A DNA stretch of 64,000 nt from Streptomyces chromofuscus (GCF_015160875.1 NZ_CP063374.1:62001-126000), one strand, 5' to 3'. Counted from the first letter of the stretch, positions 7,520 to 17,399 are shown. A program made the numbers and translations. The notes: generated by a model not told the origin, from the sequence alone.

Positions 7520-9491
7520 GGTCGTCCTCCTCGGTCATGTAGCGGGACCACCAGCCGAGAATCGCCTCGTAGCGGGCGACGCGGTGGCTGGGCAGACCGG
7601 TGCGGGACATGTCGTGCCCCTCGCCGGGGAACAGCAGCATTTCGACCGGGACACCTCGCATCTTCAGCGCCACGAACATCCGCTGCGCCTGTTCCATCGG
7701 TGTGTGCCGGTCCTCCTCGGACTGGATGAACATCATCGGGATCTCGATCTGGTCGACGTAGGTGATCGGGCTGATCTCCGACCACCGCTTCGGATCCGCC
7801 CCGTACAGTGCGATCGAGTTGTTGACCCCGTCATCCGCCGAACCGAAGTGGCTGTCGATGGCGTAGCAGCCACGCTCGCCCATCGCCGCCCGGAACCGCT
7901 CGCCGTGGTGGGCCGCCAGCCAGGCGGACATGTAGCCACCGAAGGAGCCGCCCTGCACCCCCACCCGCCGGGAGTCCAGGTCCGGTTCCTGCAACGCGGC
8001 ATCCAGCAGAGCCAGCAGGTCGGGAGCGGTCTTGAAGGCCAGGTCGTCGGCGGCCCACCGGCCGTGCGCCTGCCCGTAGCCGGAGGTGCCGCGCGGGTTG
8101 CCGAGCACCACCGCGTAGCCGGCCGCCGCGTAGACCTGCGCCTCCTCGAAGGAGGCGGGGCCGTTGAGCGTATAGCCCCATTGCGTGTACGGGCCCCCCT
8201 TGATCTGGAGCAACACCGGGTGCGGGCCGGGCCCAGCCGGGCGGACCAGCCAGCCCTGGAGCTCGTAGCCGTCCGGGGCGTACGCGGCGAACTCCTGCAC
8301 CGGCCGTAGGTTCGCGCGGGCCCGCAGGTCAGCTCCGAAGGAGGTGAGCTCCCGTTCTACCCCCTCGTGCAGCACCATGAGGTCGCCGGCGCTGTCGGCA
8401 CTGGACATCACGGCGGCCACGGTCACGCCGTCGGCGCTTTCCGCCACCGCGAAACCATTGACCTGGCGGCGGCCGGTGATAACCGGTTTCGCCTCGCCGC
8501 CGTCGTAGGGCACCAGGATCAGGTGCACCTCACCGTGCCAGTCGTTGGCGAAGTACACGCCGTCCCGGGCCGGCTGAATCATCAGCGACGAAAAGCTCAG
8601 GTGATACGGCTCCGGGTCGGTCAGCCGTACCGGCTCTGCGGAGCCGTCCGCGGGCACCGACCACAGCCCGTAACTGCTGGCGCCCACGGCCCGGTTGTCC
8701 TCAGTGAGGGTCTCCGCGGCAAAAACCACCACCGTTCCGTCGGGAGAGAACAGCGGACAGCTCATCTCCAGGCCGCCATGGGTGAGCGGACGCAGACCCC
8801 GGCCGTCCGGGGCGCAGACCCATACATCCCGCCGCAGATCGTCGGCGTGCGTGTCGTGCCGGCCGGAGACGAAGGTGAGCAGGGTGCCGTCCGGGCTCCA
8901 GGACACCTCGTCGTGGTCGAAGGAGCCGCTGGTGACCTGGACGGCGCCCGGGATGCGGGTGAACGGCAGCGAAGCAAACGGGTCGGTGACGAAGACATGG
9001 CGCGGCCGGTCGAAGGTGAAGCCCTGGCCGTCGGCCATGTAGCGCAGGTCGGTGATCCGGCGCGGCCGCTCCCTCCCGGGAGGCACGCCGGGCAGATAAC
9101 GGCCCGGTTCGGGCACTCGTGCCGTATATGCCAGCCGGGATGAGTCCGGGCTCCACACCGGCCGGCCGGCACCGAGCGGGAGATCCGTCACCGGGAAGGG
9201 GTCACCGCCGTCCATGGGCAGCAGGTGCACCTGGGCGGGCCCGCCGCCGGGCAGCGGCCGCAGGAAGGCCAGCCAACGCCCGTCGGGAGAAAACGCCGGG
9301 GCGCCGTCGAACGGGCCCTTGGTGAGCCGGCGGGCCGGTGCGGACCCGTCGGTCGCGGCCACCCACAGCTCCGTCGCGTTGGCATCGGCGGCCAGGTCGG
9401 GTGCCGTCACACTGACGGCGGCCAGACGTCCATCGCCGGACAGGGTGGGCCGTCCCATAATTCGCAGCAGATCGATATCCGTAGGGAGCAT
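7506..9491 (-). CDS. S9 family (prolyl oligopeptidase/acylaminoacyl type) serine peptidase
   Basis: An N-terminal beta-propeller (repeated FSPDGRWLAF-like blades) is followed by an alpha/beta-hydrolase domain. From the ATG at 9491 the catalytic triad is Ser516 in QGGSFGGY, Asp594 in EEDRHTP and His626 in GEGHDMS. There is no signal peptide. An in-frame TTG at 9527 would add twelve residues but lies inside the operator repeats, so the ATG is preferred although no clear ribosome site precedes it. It is the first gene of the unit with the carbamoyltransferase, JmjC and DinB genes, and a good candidate for cutting a short peptide, since the propeller restricts substrate size. Confidence 0.85.
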   Translation of the reverse strand: MLPTDIDLLRIMGRPTLSGDGRLAAVSVTAPDLAADANATELWVAATDGSAPARRLTKGPFDGAPAFSPDGRWLAFLRPLPGGGPAQVHLLPMDGGDPFPVTDLPLGAGRPVWSPDSSRLAYTARVPEPGRYLPGVPPGRERPRRITDLRYMADGQGFTFDRPRHVFVTDPFASLPFTRIPGAVQVTSGSFDHDEVSWSPDGTLLTFVSGRHDTHADDLRRDVWVCAPDGRGLRPLTHGGLEMSCPLFSPDGTVVVFAAETLTEDNRAVGASSYGLWSVPADGSAEPVRLTDPEPYHLSFSSLMIQPARDGVYFANDWHGEVHLILVPYDGGEAKPVITGRRQVNGFAVAESADGVTVAAVMSSADSAGDLMVLHEGVERELTSFGADLRARANLRPVQEFAAYAPDGYELQGWLVRPAGPGPHPVLLQIKGGPYTQWGYTLNGPASFEEAQVYAAAGYAVVLGNPRGTSGYGQAHGRWAADDLAFKTAPDLLALLDAALQEPDLDSRRVGVQGGSFGGYMSAWLAAHHGERFRAAMGERGCYAIDSHFGSADDGVNNSIALYGADPKRWSEISPITYVDQIEIPMMFIQSEEDRHTPMEQAQRMFVALKMRGVPVEMLLFPGEGHDMSRTGLPSHRVARYEAILGWWSRYMTEEDDRAAL

Positions 9492-9522
9492 GCAAGAAAG
9501 GTAGAAGTGGAATTCCTGTCGG

Positions 9523-9583
9523 CTCAACTGCGTTCAACTGCTCTGCTCAACTGTCCAAAACGGCCGGTTGAGCAGAGCAGTTG
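9523..9583. promoter_or_regulatory. Operator repeats between divergent S9 peptidase and MFS genes
   Basis: A perfect 17-bp inverted repeat spans 9535-9551 and 9567-9583. Inside it GCTCAACTG-N11-CGGTTGAGC (9545-9573) closely matches the precursor operator GTTCAACCG-N12-CGGTTGAAC. Three direct copies of (C/T)TCAACTG start at 9523, 9533 and 9546. The layout suggests one regulator controls both divergent genes and the precursor unit. Confidence 0.7.
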
Positions 9584-9661
9584 GCAGCCGGCCCGGGCTC
9601 CGGCACCATCGGACGCTCCGGCAATGCGAGCCATGCGAGCGGCTGCGAAAAAAGGGAAAAG

Positions 9662-11044
9662 GTGAGGTTCCCGGTGAGGTTCCCAACAAATGGCCCCCTG
9701 GCGAATCCGGGTTTCCGGCGGCTGTGGACCGCCGGATTCGTCTCGGAAATCGGCGACTGGATGTTCATGATCGCCATGCCGGTGTACGTGTACCAGCTCA
9801 CCGGTTCGGTCACGGCCACCGCAGCCAACTTCATCCTGGAGCTGCTGCCCGGCCTGGCGCTGTCCCCCGTGGCCGGAGTCCTCGCCGACCGCTGGGACCG
9901 ACGCCGCCTGATGGTCGGCGTCAGCACGCTCCAGATCGTCGCACTGCTGCCGCTGCTCGCCGTCGACGGTCCCGGCCAGCTCTACCTGGTCAACCTGGTC
10001 ACCTGCGTCCAAGCCGCCCTCGCCACGGTCTTCCAGCCCGCCAAGTACGCGCTGCTGCCCTCACTGGTCGAGCCTGCCGACATCTCCGCCGCCAACGGGC
10101 TGACCAGCCTCAACGGCAACCTGGCTCGGCTGCTGGGGGCCTCGCTCGGCGGCTTCGTGCTCGCCGGACTGGGCCTGCCCGGCATCCTGCTCATCGACGC
10201 AGCCTCCTTCCTGCTGGCCGTCCTGCTGCTCTCCCGTCCCTTCCCCGTACAGCAACCAGCCGCCGCCAAGGAGCGGGTCTGGCGGGCCTGGGCGGACGGC
10301 CTGCGCGAAATCAGAAACCGGCGCGGGCTGCGGCTGATGGTGCTGCCGGTGGGCCTGATCGGTCTGGCCCAGGGACTGTTCGCTGTCCTCTTCGTGGTCT
10401 TCGTGACCGAACGGCTGGGCGGCGGCGAGAGCGAGACCGGCCTGCTGCGCGGCATCCAAGCAGTGGGCGGCATGGTGGGCGGCGCCCTGGTCGGCACCCT
10501 GGCCCGGCGCACCGACCCCAGCCGGCTCCTCGGCTGGGCCCTGCTGGTCTTCTCCGCGATGACCGCGCTCACCTGGAACAGCACCTACCTGACCACCAGC
10601 ATCGGCTTCTACGTGGTCCTGTTCGCAGTCCTGGGAGCGCCCGGCATCGGCGTCTTCGCCGGCCGCATGGCCATCGTCCAGATCCACACCTCCGACGCCA
10701 CCCGCGGACGGGTCCTGGCCAGCTTCCAAAGCGTCTTCGACGGATTCCAGGCCCTCGGCATGATCCTCGCCGGCATACTCGCCGGCCCCCTCGGCCTCCC
10801 ACTGACCCTCGACATCCAAGCTGCCCTGCTGGGCCTGGCAGGCCTGCTCGCCCTGTGGCACTTCCGACCCTCAGCCCAACCCACCCCCACCACCGGCCCG
10901 CCCGCTGACCCTGCCCCGCCCCACGCCTGCACAGCCCCTGCAGCCACCCCCGACAACACGACCCCAACAGCAGCTCCGCCCGCCGGCCGACCGGCGGGAG
11001 CAGCGCCAAAAAGGCAGGCCGAGACGATGAGGCGTGCACGGTGA
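9662..11044 (+). CDS. MFS exporter of the peptide locus
   Basis: A major facilitator transporter of about 460 residues with twelve predicted membrane segments. The motif-A-like loop DRWDRRRL follows the second helix, and ERLGGGESETGLLRG follows helix six. It resembles the enterobactin-exporter-like MFS group. The GTG at 9662 is chosen because GGGAAAA precedes it; a GTG at 9674 is an alternative. Earlier in-frame starts would put the operator repeats inside the gene. A proline-rich tail of about 55 residues follows the last helix. It is transcribed away from the S9 peptidase and shares its control region, so export of the mature peptide is the likely role. Confidence 0.8.
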   Translation: MRFPVRFPTNGPLANPGFRRLWTAGFVSEIGDWMFMIAMPVYVYQLTGSVTATAANFILELLPGLALSPVAGVLADRWDRRRLMVGVSTLQIVALLPLLAVDGPGQLYLVNLVTCVQAALATVFQPAKYALLPSLVEPADISAANGLTSLNGNLARLLGASLGGFVLAGLGLPGILLIDAASFLLAVLLLSRPFPVQQPAAAKERVWRAWADGLREIRNRRGLRLMVLPVGLIGLAQGLFAVLFVVFVTERLGGGESETGLLRGIQAVGGMVGGALVGTLARRTDPSRLLGWALLVFSAMTALTWNSTYLTTSIGFYVVLFAVLGAPGIGVFAGRMAIVQIHTSDATRGRVLASFQSVFDGFQALGMILAGILAGPLGLPLTLDIQAALLGLAGLLALWHFRPSAQPTPTTGPPADPAPPHACTAPAATPDNTTPTAAPPAGRPAGAAPKRQAETMRRAR

Positions 11045-11548
11045 GCAAAGTGGAGGCCGCCCGACATGCAAGCCGGTTGCAGCCGACGCCATGCGCGGCG
11101 GTCGCCGACCTCGTGCCCTGACGGGAAGATCAGCCGCTCGGCGACCGAAGCAGATCAACGGGCGGAGACGTCCGCTCCGACCGCTGCAGGCGTGGTGGCC
11201 GAACCTGTACGGATACGCAGACCGACCGACCAACAAGCGCGAAAACCCCAGCAGATCATACGCCGGGACAGTACCAGCTCGGTCCACAACCGGCAGGCAA
11301 TAACGCCGCTCGCGACCGCCGACGGAAACCATGCACCGGTAACTGACCAGTTGCTCCACGCCGACGAAGACACGGTGCCGAACACGACCCACCGATTCAA
11401 CGAGACCGGCCTGGCCTGCCCAGACCCTCGACGGGCGGAAGGCCATGGCCGCCCGCTCAGAACACCTAACAGAGTGCTGCAACTTGCCTTGAAATGCCAA
11501 TGCCTGATGGGTCGTTAGCCTGCACATGAGAAGGGGCGAGCAACCGCC
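11045..11548. other. Stretch without a recognisable gene
   Basis: No reading frame here has convincing codon bias or a family I recognise. It separates the exporter from a block of insertion-sequence remnants. Confidence 0.5.
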
Positions 11549-11640
11549 GTGGATCGGGACGCGATCCGCATCCGCTTCGCGACCGCCACCTGCGCGCCCT
11601 GCCCCGTGCGCGATCAGTGCACCCGATCCACCCAGTACGG
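11549..11640 (+). pseudogene. IS1182-family transposase fragment, C-terminal zinc-type region
   Basis: The frame DRDAIRIRFATATCAPC followed by PVRDQCTRS matches the cysteine-rich segment of IS1182-type transposases. It ends abruptly at about 11638, where an oppositely oriented fragment of the same family begins. Confidence 0.6.
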
Positions 11641-11910
11641 GATCCAGGCGGTTGAGGTTGCGGACCGCGGCCAGCACGTGTGTCGAGTCCGTGCGCTGCC
11701 TCCCTCCGGAGCTGACCAGCCCCAGCTCGGCGAGGCGCTCCAGCAGCAGGTCCAGGACCCTCGCTTCCATGCCATGCGCCAGCAGCCGGGCCCGGATCCT
11801 CATGGCCAGGCAGCCCTTGGGGAACGCCGCGCGAGCCACATCCCGCGTCAGGGCGGGAACCTCCGCTCCTGAGTCCGAGCGCATCGACACCGCCGCACCC
11901 CCCAGTTCCC
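11641..11910 (-). pseudogene. IS1182-family transposase fragment, N-terminal part with internal deletion
   Basis: On the minus strand VPALTRDVARAAFPKGCLAM is typical of the start of IS1182 transposases. It jumps directly to LLAHGMEARVLDLLLERL and GRQRTDSTHVLAAVRNLNRL, so about 80 residues are missing between them. It faces the C-terminal fragment at 11549-11640, showing an inversion as well as deletion. Confidence 0.65.
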
Positions 11911-11989
11911 CGCGGCCGGACACCCAGCTCGTGCCCTTGAAACCGTCGCACAACACGCCCATGGCCCCGGACGCCGCATGCCCCGTGAT

Positions 11990-12182
11990 CACGCTGGCTT
12001 CACGCGAATTGGGCAACAGGGTCATCGAGACCGACTACAACCGCAGGCGCCTGCGCAGGCACCCCGAGTGGGGCTACCTCACGCCCCACGAGACCCGCCA
12101 GCGCCACCACGAAACGAAACCAGACCACGCCCTCGCCACGTGGCAGAGCCTGAGCTGTCCCGAGTTTCGTAGAGTCCGGTGA
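11990..12182 (+). pseudogene. Transposase C-terminal remnant (integrase-core type)
   Basis: The frame VIETDYNRRRLRRHPEWGYL ... HETRQR resembles the last part of integrase-core (IS3/IS481-like) transposases. No catalytic part is present. Confidence 0.4.
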
Positions 12183-12189
12183 TCTTGTT

Positions 12190-12520
12190 TCAGGCGGACT
12201 GCGGGAACGGTTCCTGTTGTCGCCACCAGTTGCGTTCGCACTCGGCGGGCGGTACGTAGTCGAGGGCGGAGTGGAGCCGTTCCTCGTTGTACCACGCGGC
12301 CCACTGGAAAATCGCCCGCTCGACCTGGTCGAAGCCGGTATAGGGGCCTTGCATCTCGATCAGCTCGGCCTTGAACGTGCCGTTCAGCGCCTCGGCCATC
12401 GCGTTGTCATAGGAATCCGCGACCGAGCCGACGTGGAATCCGCGACCGAGCCGACGGACGCGGCGGCACCGACCGCGGCGAGCCGGTCGGTGTAGCGAAT
12501 CGACACGTATTTTCGCGAAG
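12190..12520 (-). pseudogene. IS3-family transposase C-terminal fragment
   Basis: VGSVADSYDNAMAEALNGTF and WAAWYNEERLHSALDYVPP are the conserved end of IS3-family OrfB proteins, including the last catalytic-region motif. A 23-bp tandem duplication at 12412-12456 shifts the frame. The upstream side runs in frame into an IS5-type transposase, so an apparent 240-residue protein here is a chimera of two broken genes. Confidence 0.75.
12412..12456. repeat. 23-bp tandem duplication inside the IS3 fragment
   Basis: GGAATCCGCGACCGAGCCGACG occurs at 12412-12433 and again at 12435-12456, a 23-bp period. Because 23 is not a multiple of three it breaks the transposase frame. Confidence 0.85.
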
Positions 12521-13210
12521 CCGTGCTCGACCGCAGCGCGTTCGCGGCTGAGCAGCCGGTTCGCGTCCTTCTCCGCCTTGGTGAGGCGGTGGCCGCGGGT
12601 GGCCTTGCGGCCGGTGATGATCACCGGGTCGTCGTCGGAGTGGTCATCGAGGCCGACGAAGCCGAGGTCGGCCAGGGCTGCGAGCCCGGCCTTCCGCAGG
12701 TGTCCGGTGATCTTGTTGTGGCGGGCGGTGGTGGTCTCGCTGGAGCGGCCGGGCTTCGCCGCCGAGATCCAGATCAGGTTGGCCTTGTCATCGGTCAGGG
12801 CGAGAAATAGCAGGCTATGAGCCTTGTGTTTGCCGCTGCAATTCTTCCGGTTGTCCGTCCCGGTGCGGCGGCGGGTGCGGGTGCGGACGAGAGTGCCGTC
12901 CAGCAGCACCACGACAACCGCCGATCCTGGCGATCTTTTTCAGCGCCCGGTCCAGGCGCGGAGCCCGGGCGGCGAGCAGTTCGACGACCTCCTGCAGCCA
13001 GCGACGCACGGTGGAAGCGGAGACGTTGTTGCCGCCGGCCATGTCGGACAGGCGCTGGTCATGGCGGAGCACGGCGAGCACGATGACCGCCTGGTTACCC
13101 GGGTCCGCCTTCCGCCAGCGGGTGCCCCGCTGTCTGCGCCGGGCACGTATCAGGTCGGCGACGAGAGTGATGGTCGACTTCGACACCGGAAGCCGAACCT
13201 GATAGACAGC
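12521..13210 (-). pseudogene. IS5-family transposase, frameshifted and 3'-truncated
   Basis: The N-terminal frame (VYQVRLPVSKSTITLVADL, then SASTVRRWLQEVVELLAAR) and the catalytic frame (LLDGTLVRTRTRRRTG, GRKATRGHRLTKAEKDANRL, RAAVEHGFAKI) belong to one IS5-family protein but are in different frames, switching near 12910. The C-terminal end is replaced by the IS3 fragment. Confidence 0.75.
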
Positions 13211-13318
13211 GTCACGCGAGCCCTCGGAGGGGCGGGATGCCTTCACACACACTCCAACTCCCGCTGCGGGCCGTCGCGTTACGCCCACAACCGGCCGGTC
13301 TGCCGCCGCCCCGATCGA

Positions 13319-13831
<513 letters not shown>

Positions 13832-13962
13832 CCACCTCCCTCCCGCCGCGGAACCTACGGAATGCCCAGCCCCGTCGCCCGAGAACCCCGGAATCCGCCC
13901 CCGACGGACGATCGCCTGCTACTGATCACGCCCGCAACCAGCGCGAGCACACCATCCCCAGC

Positions 13963-14637
13963 TCAAGGGGCGAACAGCTTCCAGTGCCCCTCAGAGACGA
14001 CTTCGACGCTGCTGTCGGTCACCTTGATGGCGGTCTCGTCGTCGATCGCGTACCCCGGTCGCGGGATCCCGGCGGCCCACTTCTGCGCGTTGGCCATGGA
14101 GTTGTCCGCGAGATTCTCGTGGTCCAGATGTGGGAAGATCGAAAAATCGACCATGCCCAGCGCACCGTCGCCACCGGTGGGCGGCTTCCAGACGTAGGAC
14201 TCGCTGAAGTCCTTCCCGACGCTGGGGGCCATCACCATGCTCCCGGCGCTCGCTCCCACATAGACCGTCTCGCGTAGGGACGGCAGCAGGTCGGCCAGCC
14301 CGGACTGCCGCATCCAGTGACACAGATACAGGGCATCGCCACCACCTGCCAGCAGGACGTCGGCCTCTCGGACCCAGGGGAGCCACAGCTCCTTGCCGAG
14401 GCTGGGCAGCGCGGTGAGCTCCAGCACCCCCAGCGACTTCCAGCCCACTTCACACAGGGAGATGACGGATCGTCCACTGATGAACCGCCATGCCGAACCG
14501 ACACCGCCGGGCATGGCATACACCGCGGTAGGAATGCACAGGGCGTTGGCCTCGGCAACCGGTTTGCCCAGCAGGTCGACCAGCGCGTCGTGGATGCTCG
14601 CGTTCTTGATGCCGGCGGATGTGAGAAGAAGCCGCAC
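13963..14637 (-). CDS. Peptidase E-like (S51) class I glutamine-amidotransferase-fold protein
   Basis: A 224-residue protein with the nucleophile Ser130 in GASAGSM and the preceding LLAGGGDALYLCHWMR strand-turn that marks S51 dipeptidase E and cyanophycinase-like proteins. HLDHENL supplies the likely catalytic His region. S51 enzymes cleave Asp-X dipeptides, but this member is only assigned to the family. The GTG at 14637 is chosen because GGGAGG sits immediately upstream; an ATG at 14676 would put that ribosome site inside the gene. It stands alone between degraded regions. Confidence 0.75.
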   Translation of the reverse strand: MRLLLTSAGIKNASIHDALVDLLGKPVAEANALCIPTAVYAMPGGVGSAWRFISGRSVISLCEVGWKSLGVLELTALPSLGKELWLPWVREADVLLAGGGDALYLCHWMRQSGLADLLPSLRETVYVGASAGSMVMAPSVGKDFSESYVWKPPTGGDGALGMVDFSIFPHLDHENLADNSMANAQKWAAGIPRPGYAIDDETAIKVTDSSVEVVSEGHWKLFAP

Positions 14638-14962
14638 GATACCTCCCGATTCGAATGCGATGAAGCGGTCTGACATACAGACCTGGTACCACCGCGAAAC
14701 TCATCGCTGCCGAACAGAATCCAGCTCCCGCAACAGGCCGCTTGCCGCGTAGGACCGCTCGGGCGCTTGCAGCACGCGCGAACAGCGGCGGGTTGGTTCC
14801 GGCGAACACGCCGTGGCAGGCGATCACCTGGTGGCGATCACGCCGCCGACCAGGGACGAGTACCGCGGCCACCGGTCACACCAGACCCGTGACCAGCGAC
14901 TTCAGGATGAGACAATCTCATTCCATGCGGCCGACGGGGCCTTGGCGGCGGGCCGCGGGTGG

Positions 14963-15960
14963 CTATGGCGGGCGCAGTCTGGCCGTCTCCGCTACGCGTA
15001 GCAGGTGCCCGCGGTCTCCTGGCGCGGCGAGCAGCTCCTGATCCTCGCCGGAGACGAGCCTGGTGAAGCAGGCCGAGGCCCGCAAGAAGACGCGCGCCCA
15101 GTCGGGTACGGGGTAGGCGGCGCAGCCGTCGGTGTAGCGGGCGCGGTCGTGCAGGGCCACGGCGGCTGCGGTGTCGTCGTAGTCGCGGGAGCGTGCGGTG
15201 GGGAGTTGCTGGAGGGAGGCGCCGGTGCTCAGCGCGGTGGCAAGGGCCGCGGCCAGGCGAGGACGTGCGGTTGCCGCGTGAAGGCGGTGGGCGACTCGCT
15301 GGGCGGTGTGCTCGGTGAGAGGCGGGGGCGGTGGGCGGTGCCGCCAGGCGATCGTAGGCGGCGTGCACGGGGCGGTGCAGGGGCGGGGACTGTCGTAGGA
15401 GATGAGACGGTCCAGTGCGGGCAGGGTGAGCCACCGGCTGGTCGGCCCGTCGGGCTCGTCTGCGGGCGTGGGTTCGGCGATAGGCGTGCCGTAGTTGTGG
15501 CGGCGGGCGGCCTCGAAGTCGGCAGTGAGGGAGTAGTCGGCCGTCCGCAGGGCCTGCTTCAGAGCGGCGGGAAGGTAGGGACGGTGGCAGACCAAGGTCA
15601 GGTGGATACCGGTGAGGGCCTGTAGCTGCAGGAGGCGCATCGCGCGGCGGGTGGTGAGGCGGTGGGCGCGCAGGACGGTCAGCCGGGTGATGGGCAGGGC
15701 CGTCGTCCAGGCGGCGGCTTCCCAGGCGGGCTGACGGCCGCCGGGGAAGCGGCCCCGGAGCAGGGGCGGTTTACTCAGGGCGGCGAGAAGGTCGTGGGCG
15801 AGGCCGGTTTCGCTGGTGGTGCCCGGTCCGGGGTGCAGGGTGATCCGGCCTGACGGCGGATGGTGGGCGGCCAGTGCGGTGTGCGTGTGGATGACGTCGT
15901 CGCCGGGTCGATGACCACAGTGACGGATGGCGGTAGCACGGTGAGCGGTGTGGTGGTCAG
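14963..15960 (-). pseudogene. Frameshifted unknown gene, second of a decayed pair
   Basis: Two frames with good codon use join near 15900: TTTPLTVLPPSVTVVIDP, then after a one-base deletion GDDVIHTHTALAAHHPPSG, continuing into ITRLTVLRAHRLTTRRAM and FEAARRHNYGTPIAEPTP. The intact protein would be about 330 residues. I do not recognise the family. Its start overlaps the stop of the fragment at 15957-16116, implying an original two-gene operon. Confidence 0.5.
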
Positions 15961-16116
15961 GTGAGGCGGCTGAAAGCCCAGCGCAGCAGCTCTTGGCCGA
16001 CGCGGGGGCGGCCAGGGCGGGCCAGTGCGGTGCGGGTGTGGGCGGTCAGCTGGGCCCAGGCGCGGAAGTTGCCGTGGGCGGCGTGGCCGTCGGCGAAGGC
16101 ACCGAAGCCCGGCCGG
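15957..16116 (-). pseudogene. C-terminal remnant of the first gene of the decayed pair
   Basis: The frame AHGNFRAWAQLTAHTRTAL ... VGQELLRWAFSRLT ends in a TGA that overlaps the next gene. It has strong codon bias but no complete upstream part. It looks like the end of a helical protein, possibly an ATPase lid; the family is not certain. Confidence 0.45.
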
Positions 16117-16420
16117 CGTCACCGCCACCGTTCGCGTGGTGCGGCGAACGCGGGCCGCTCGTGTCGAGCTCCTCGCGTGATCCGACGCCGGTGGACCGTA
16201 CCGACCGGGTGGAGCAGCCGGCCGGAAGGCCGGGAGTGTCCCGGTCGCTCGCACGGCCCCACAGTCGTCCGGCGCCGGACTGGCGTGAACTCGCCGCCAG
16301 GTAAGGCGGTTTCGCCGCAATCGTGGTCTGGGAGCGGCGGTCCTGCTGTGGCACGATGCCCTCCTGGATCACTGCTCACCCAGTGCCGACGCACTGCAAA
16401 CCCACTGCTCCGGGGGACAC

Positions 16421-16906
16421 ATGCGCATCCGCGTCGTCCGCGTCACCGTGTCGGCGGCCATGGCCACCGCTTTGTTGCTGCTCGCCGGGTGTTCCTCCGG
16501 CAACCCCTCCGACGAGGTTTCCGGCAACCCGGCGAGCGGGACGACGACGAAGGAGCGGCAGGCGGGACCGGAGGACGCCGCGCTGACGAAGGCCGTACAG
16601 GCGTACACCACCGCCTACTTCGACGCAGACGCCCCGGCGGCCCTGGGAATCATGTCGCAGCGCTGCCGGACCGTGGCCGCGCACGAGGCGGAGCATGCGG
16701 GAGAAGAGGGCAGGGCCGGGTACGAAGCCGCACTGGCCGATGCCGCCGAGAAGTACGGGTCCCGCGACGCCACCGAGGTGACGGTGGACGAACTGTCGGG
16801 CGACCGGGCTCGCGTCTCCTACAAGATCGAGGGCCTCCCGGAGTTCGACCAGCAGGGCCAGCCCTGGATCCGGGAGCAGAACGCCTGGAAATACGACGCC
16901 TGCTGA
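16421..16906 (+). CDS. Small lipoprotein of unknown function
   Basis: A 161-residue exported protein. Residues 1-24 form a lipoprotein signal peptide ending LLAGC with Cys24 as the lipid site. The mature part (TKAVQAYTTAYFDADAPAAL ... VTVDELSGDRARVSY) fits the NTF2-like/DUF4878-type fold common in actinomycete lipoproteins. CCGGGGG lies six bases before the ATG. It appears to be a single-gene unit between degenerate sequences. No specific role can be given. Confidence 0.75.
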   Translation: MRIRVVRVTVSAAMATALLLLAGCSSGNPSDEVSGNPASGTTTKERQAGPEDAALTKAVQAYTTAYFDADAPAALGIMSQRCRTVAAHEAEHAGEEGRAGYEAALADAAEKYGSRDATEVTVDELSGDRARVSYKIEGLPEFDQQGQPWIREQNAWKYDAC

Positions 16907-17233
16907 CTCCGGACGACTTGACGGCTCAGCCGTCCGAGCGGATTGACGAACAAAACTCACGGCAGCGGCCGTTCCTCACCCTTCGAGACCTCAAGGACGC
17001 TGCCACATCGCTGAATATGGTGATCCTGACAGCGCGCCGGAGCGTATGGGCACACGGTCCGGGCCCGTGCCCAGGCCACGGGCCCGCCCACAACGCCGGC
17101 GATCCGGCCCCGGACCGCGAAGCGGACGGTCACCCCGGCACAGCAGCCGGAAGCGGGGCAAGACACCACCGAACACCGACAGGAACCGCTGGACCACACC
17201 GACGGAGCACCAAACCCTTCCTCACGCATTCCC
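16907..17233. other. Stretch without a recognisable gene
   Basis: A short GACGGC-TCA-GCCGTC stem (16919-16933) directly after the lipoprotein stop could help end its transcript. No gene is visible in the remainder. Confidence 0.4.
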
Positions 17234-17363
17234 ACCACCGCGCGGGCCGGTGAGAGTTCTCCGCCCGGTTGCTCGGACCCTGGTGACAGTCGTGCTCCAC
17301 CGCGAGCATGACCTCACGGTGGGCCGCGCCACAGGAGGACAGCCAGTCGGTGACGACCACCCG
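17234..17363 (-). pseudogene. IS6-family transposase fragment
   Basis: VVVTDWLSSCGAAHREVM followed by VEHDCHQGPSNRAENSHRP matches the central DDE-region block of IS6-type transposases (D in VTD, then NRAENSH). Both ends are missing. Confidence 0.6.
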
Positions 17364-17399
17364 CGGCACCGCGCGGGTCCTCCTCGGCGGACGGCGGTG

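Noticed and set aside
12190..12912. Single novel 240-residue transposase
   Set aside because: Its two halves belong to different families (IS5 and IS3) and the join follows a 23-bp duplication, so it is a chimera of remnants.
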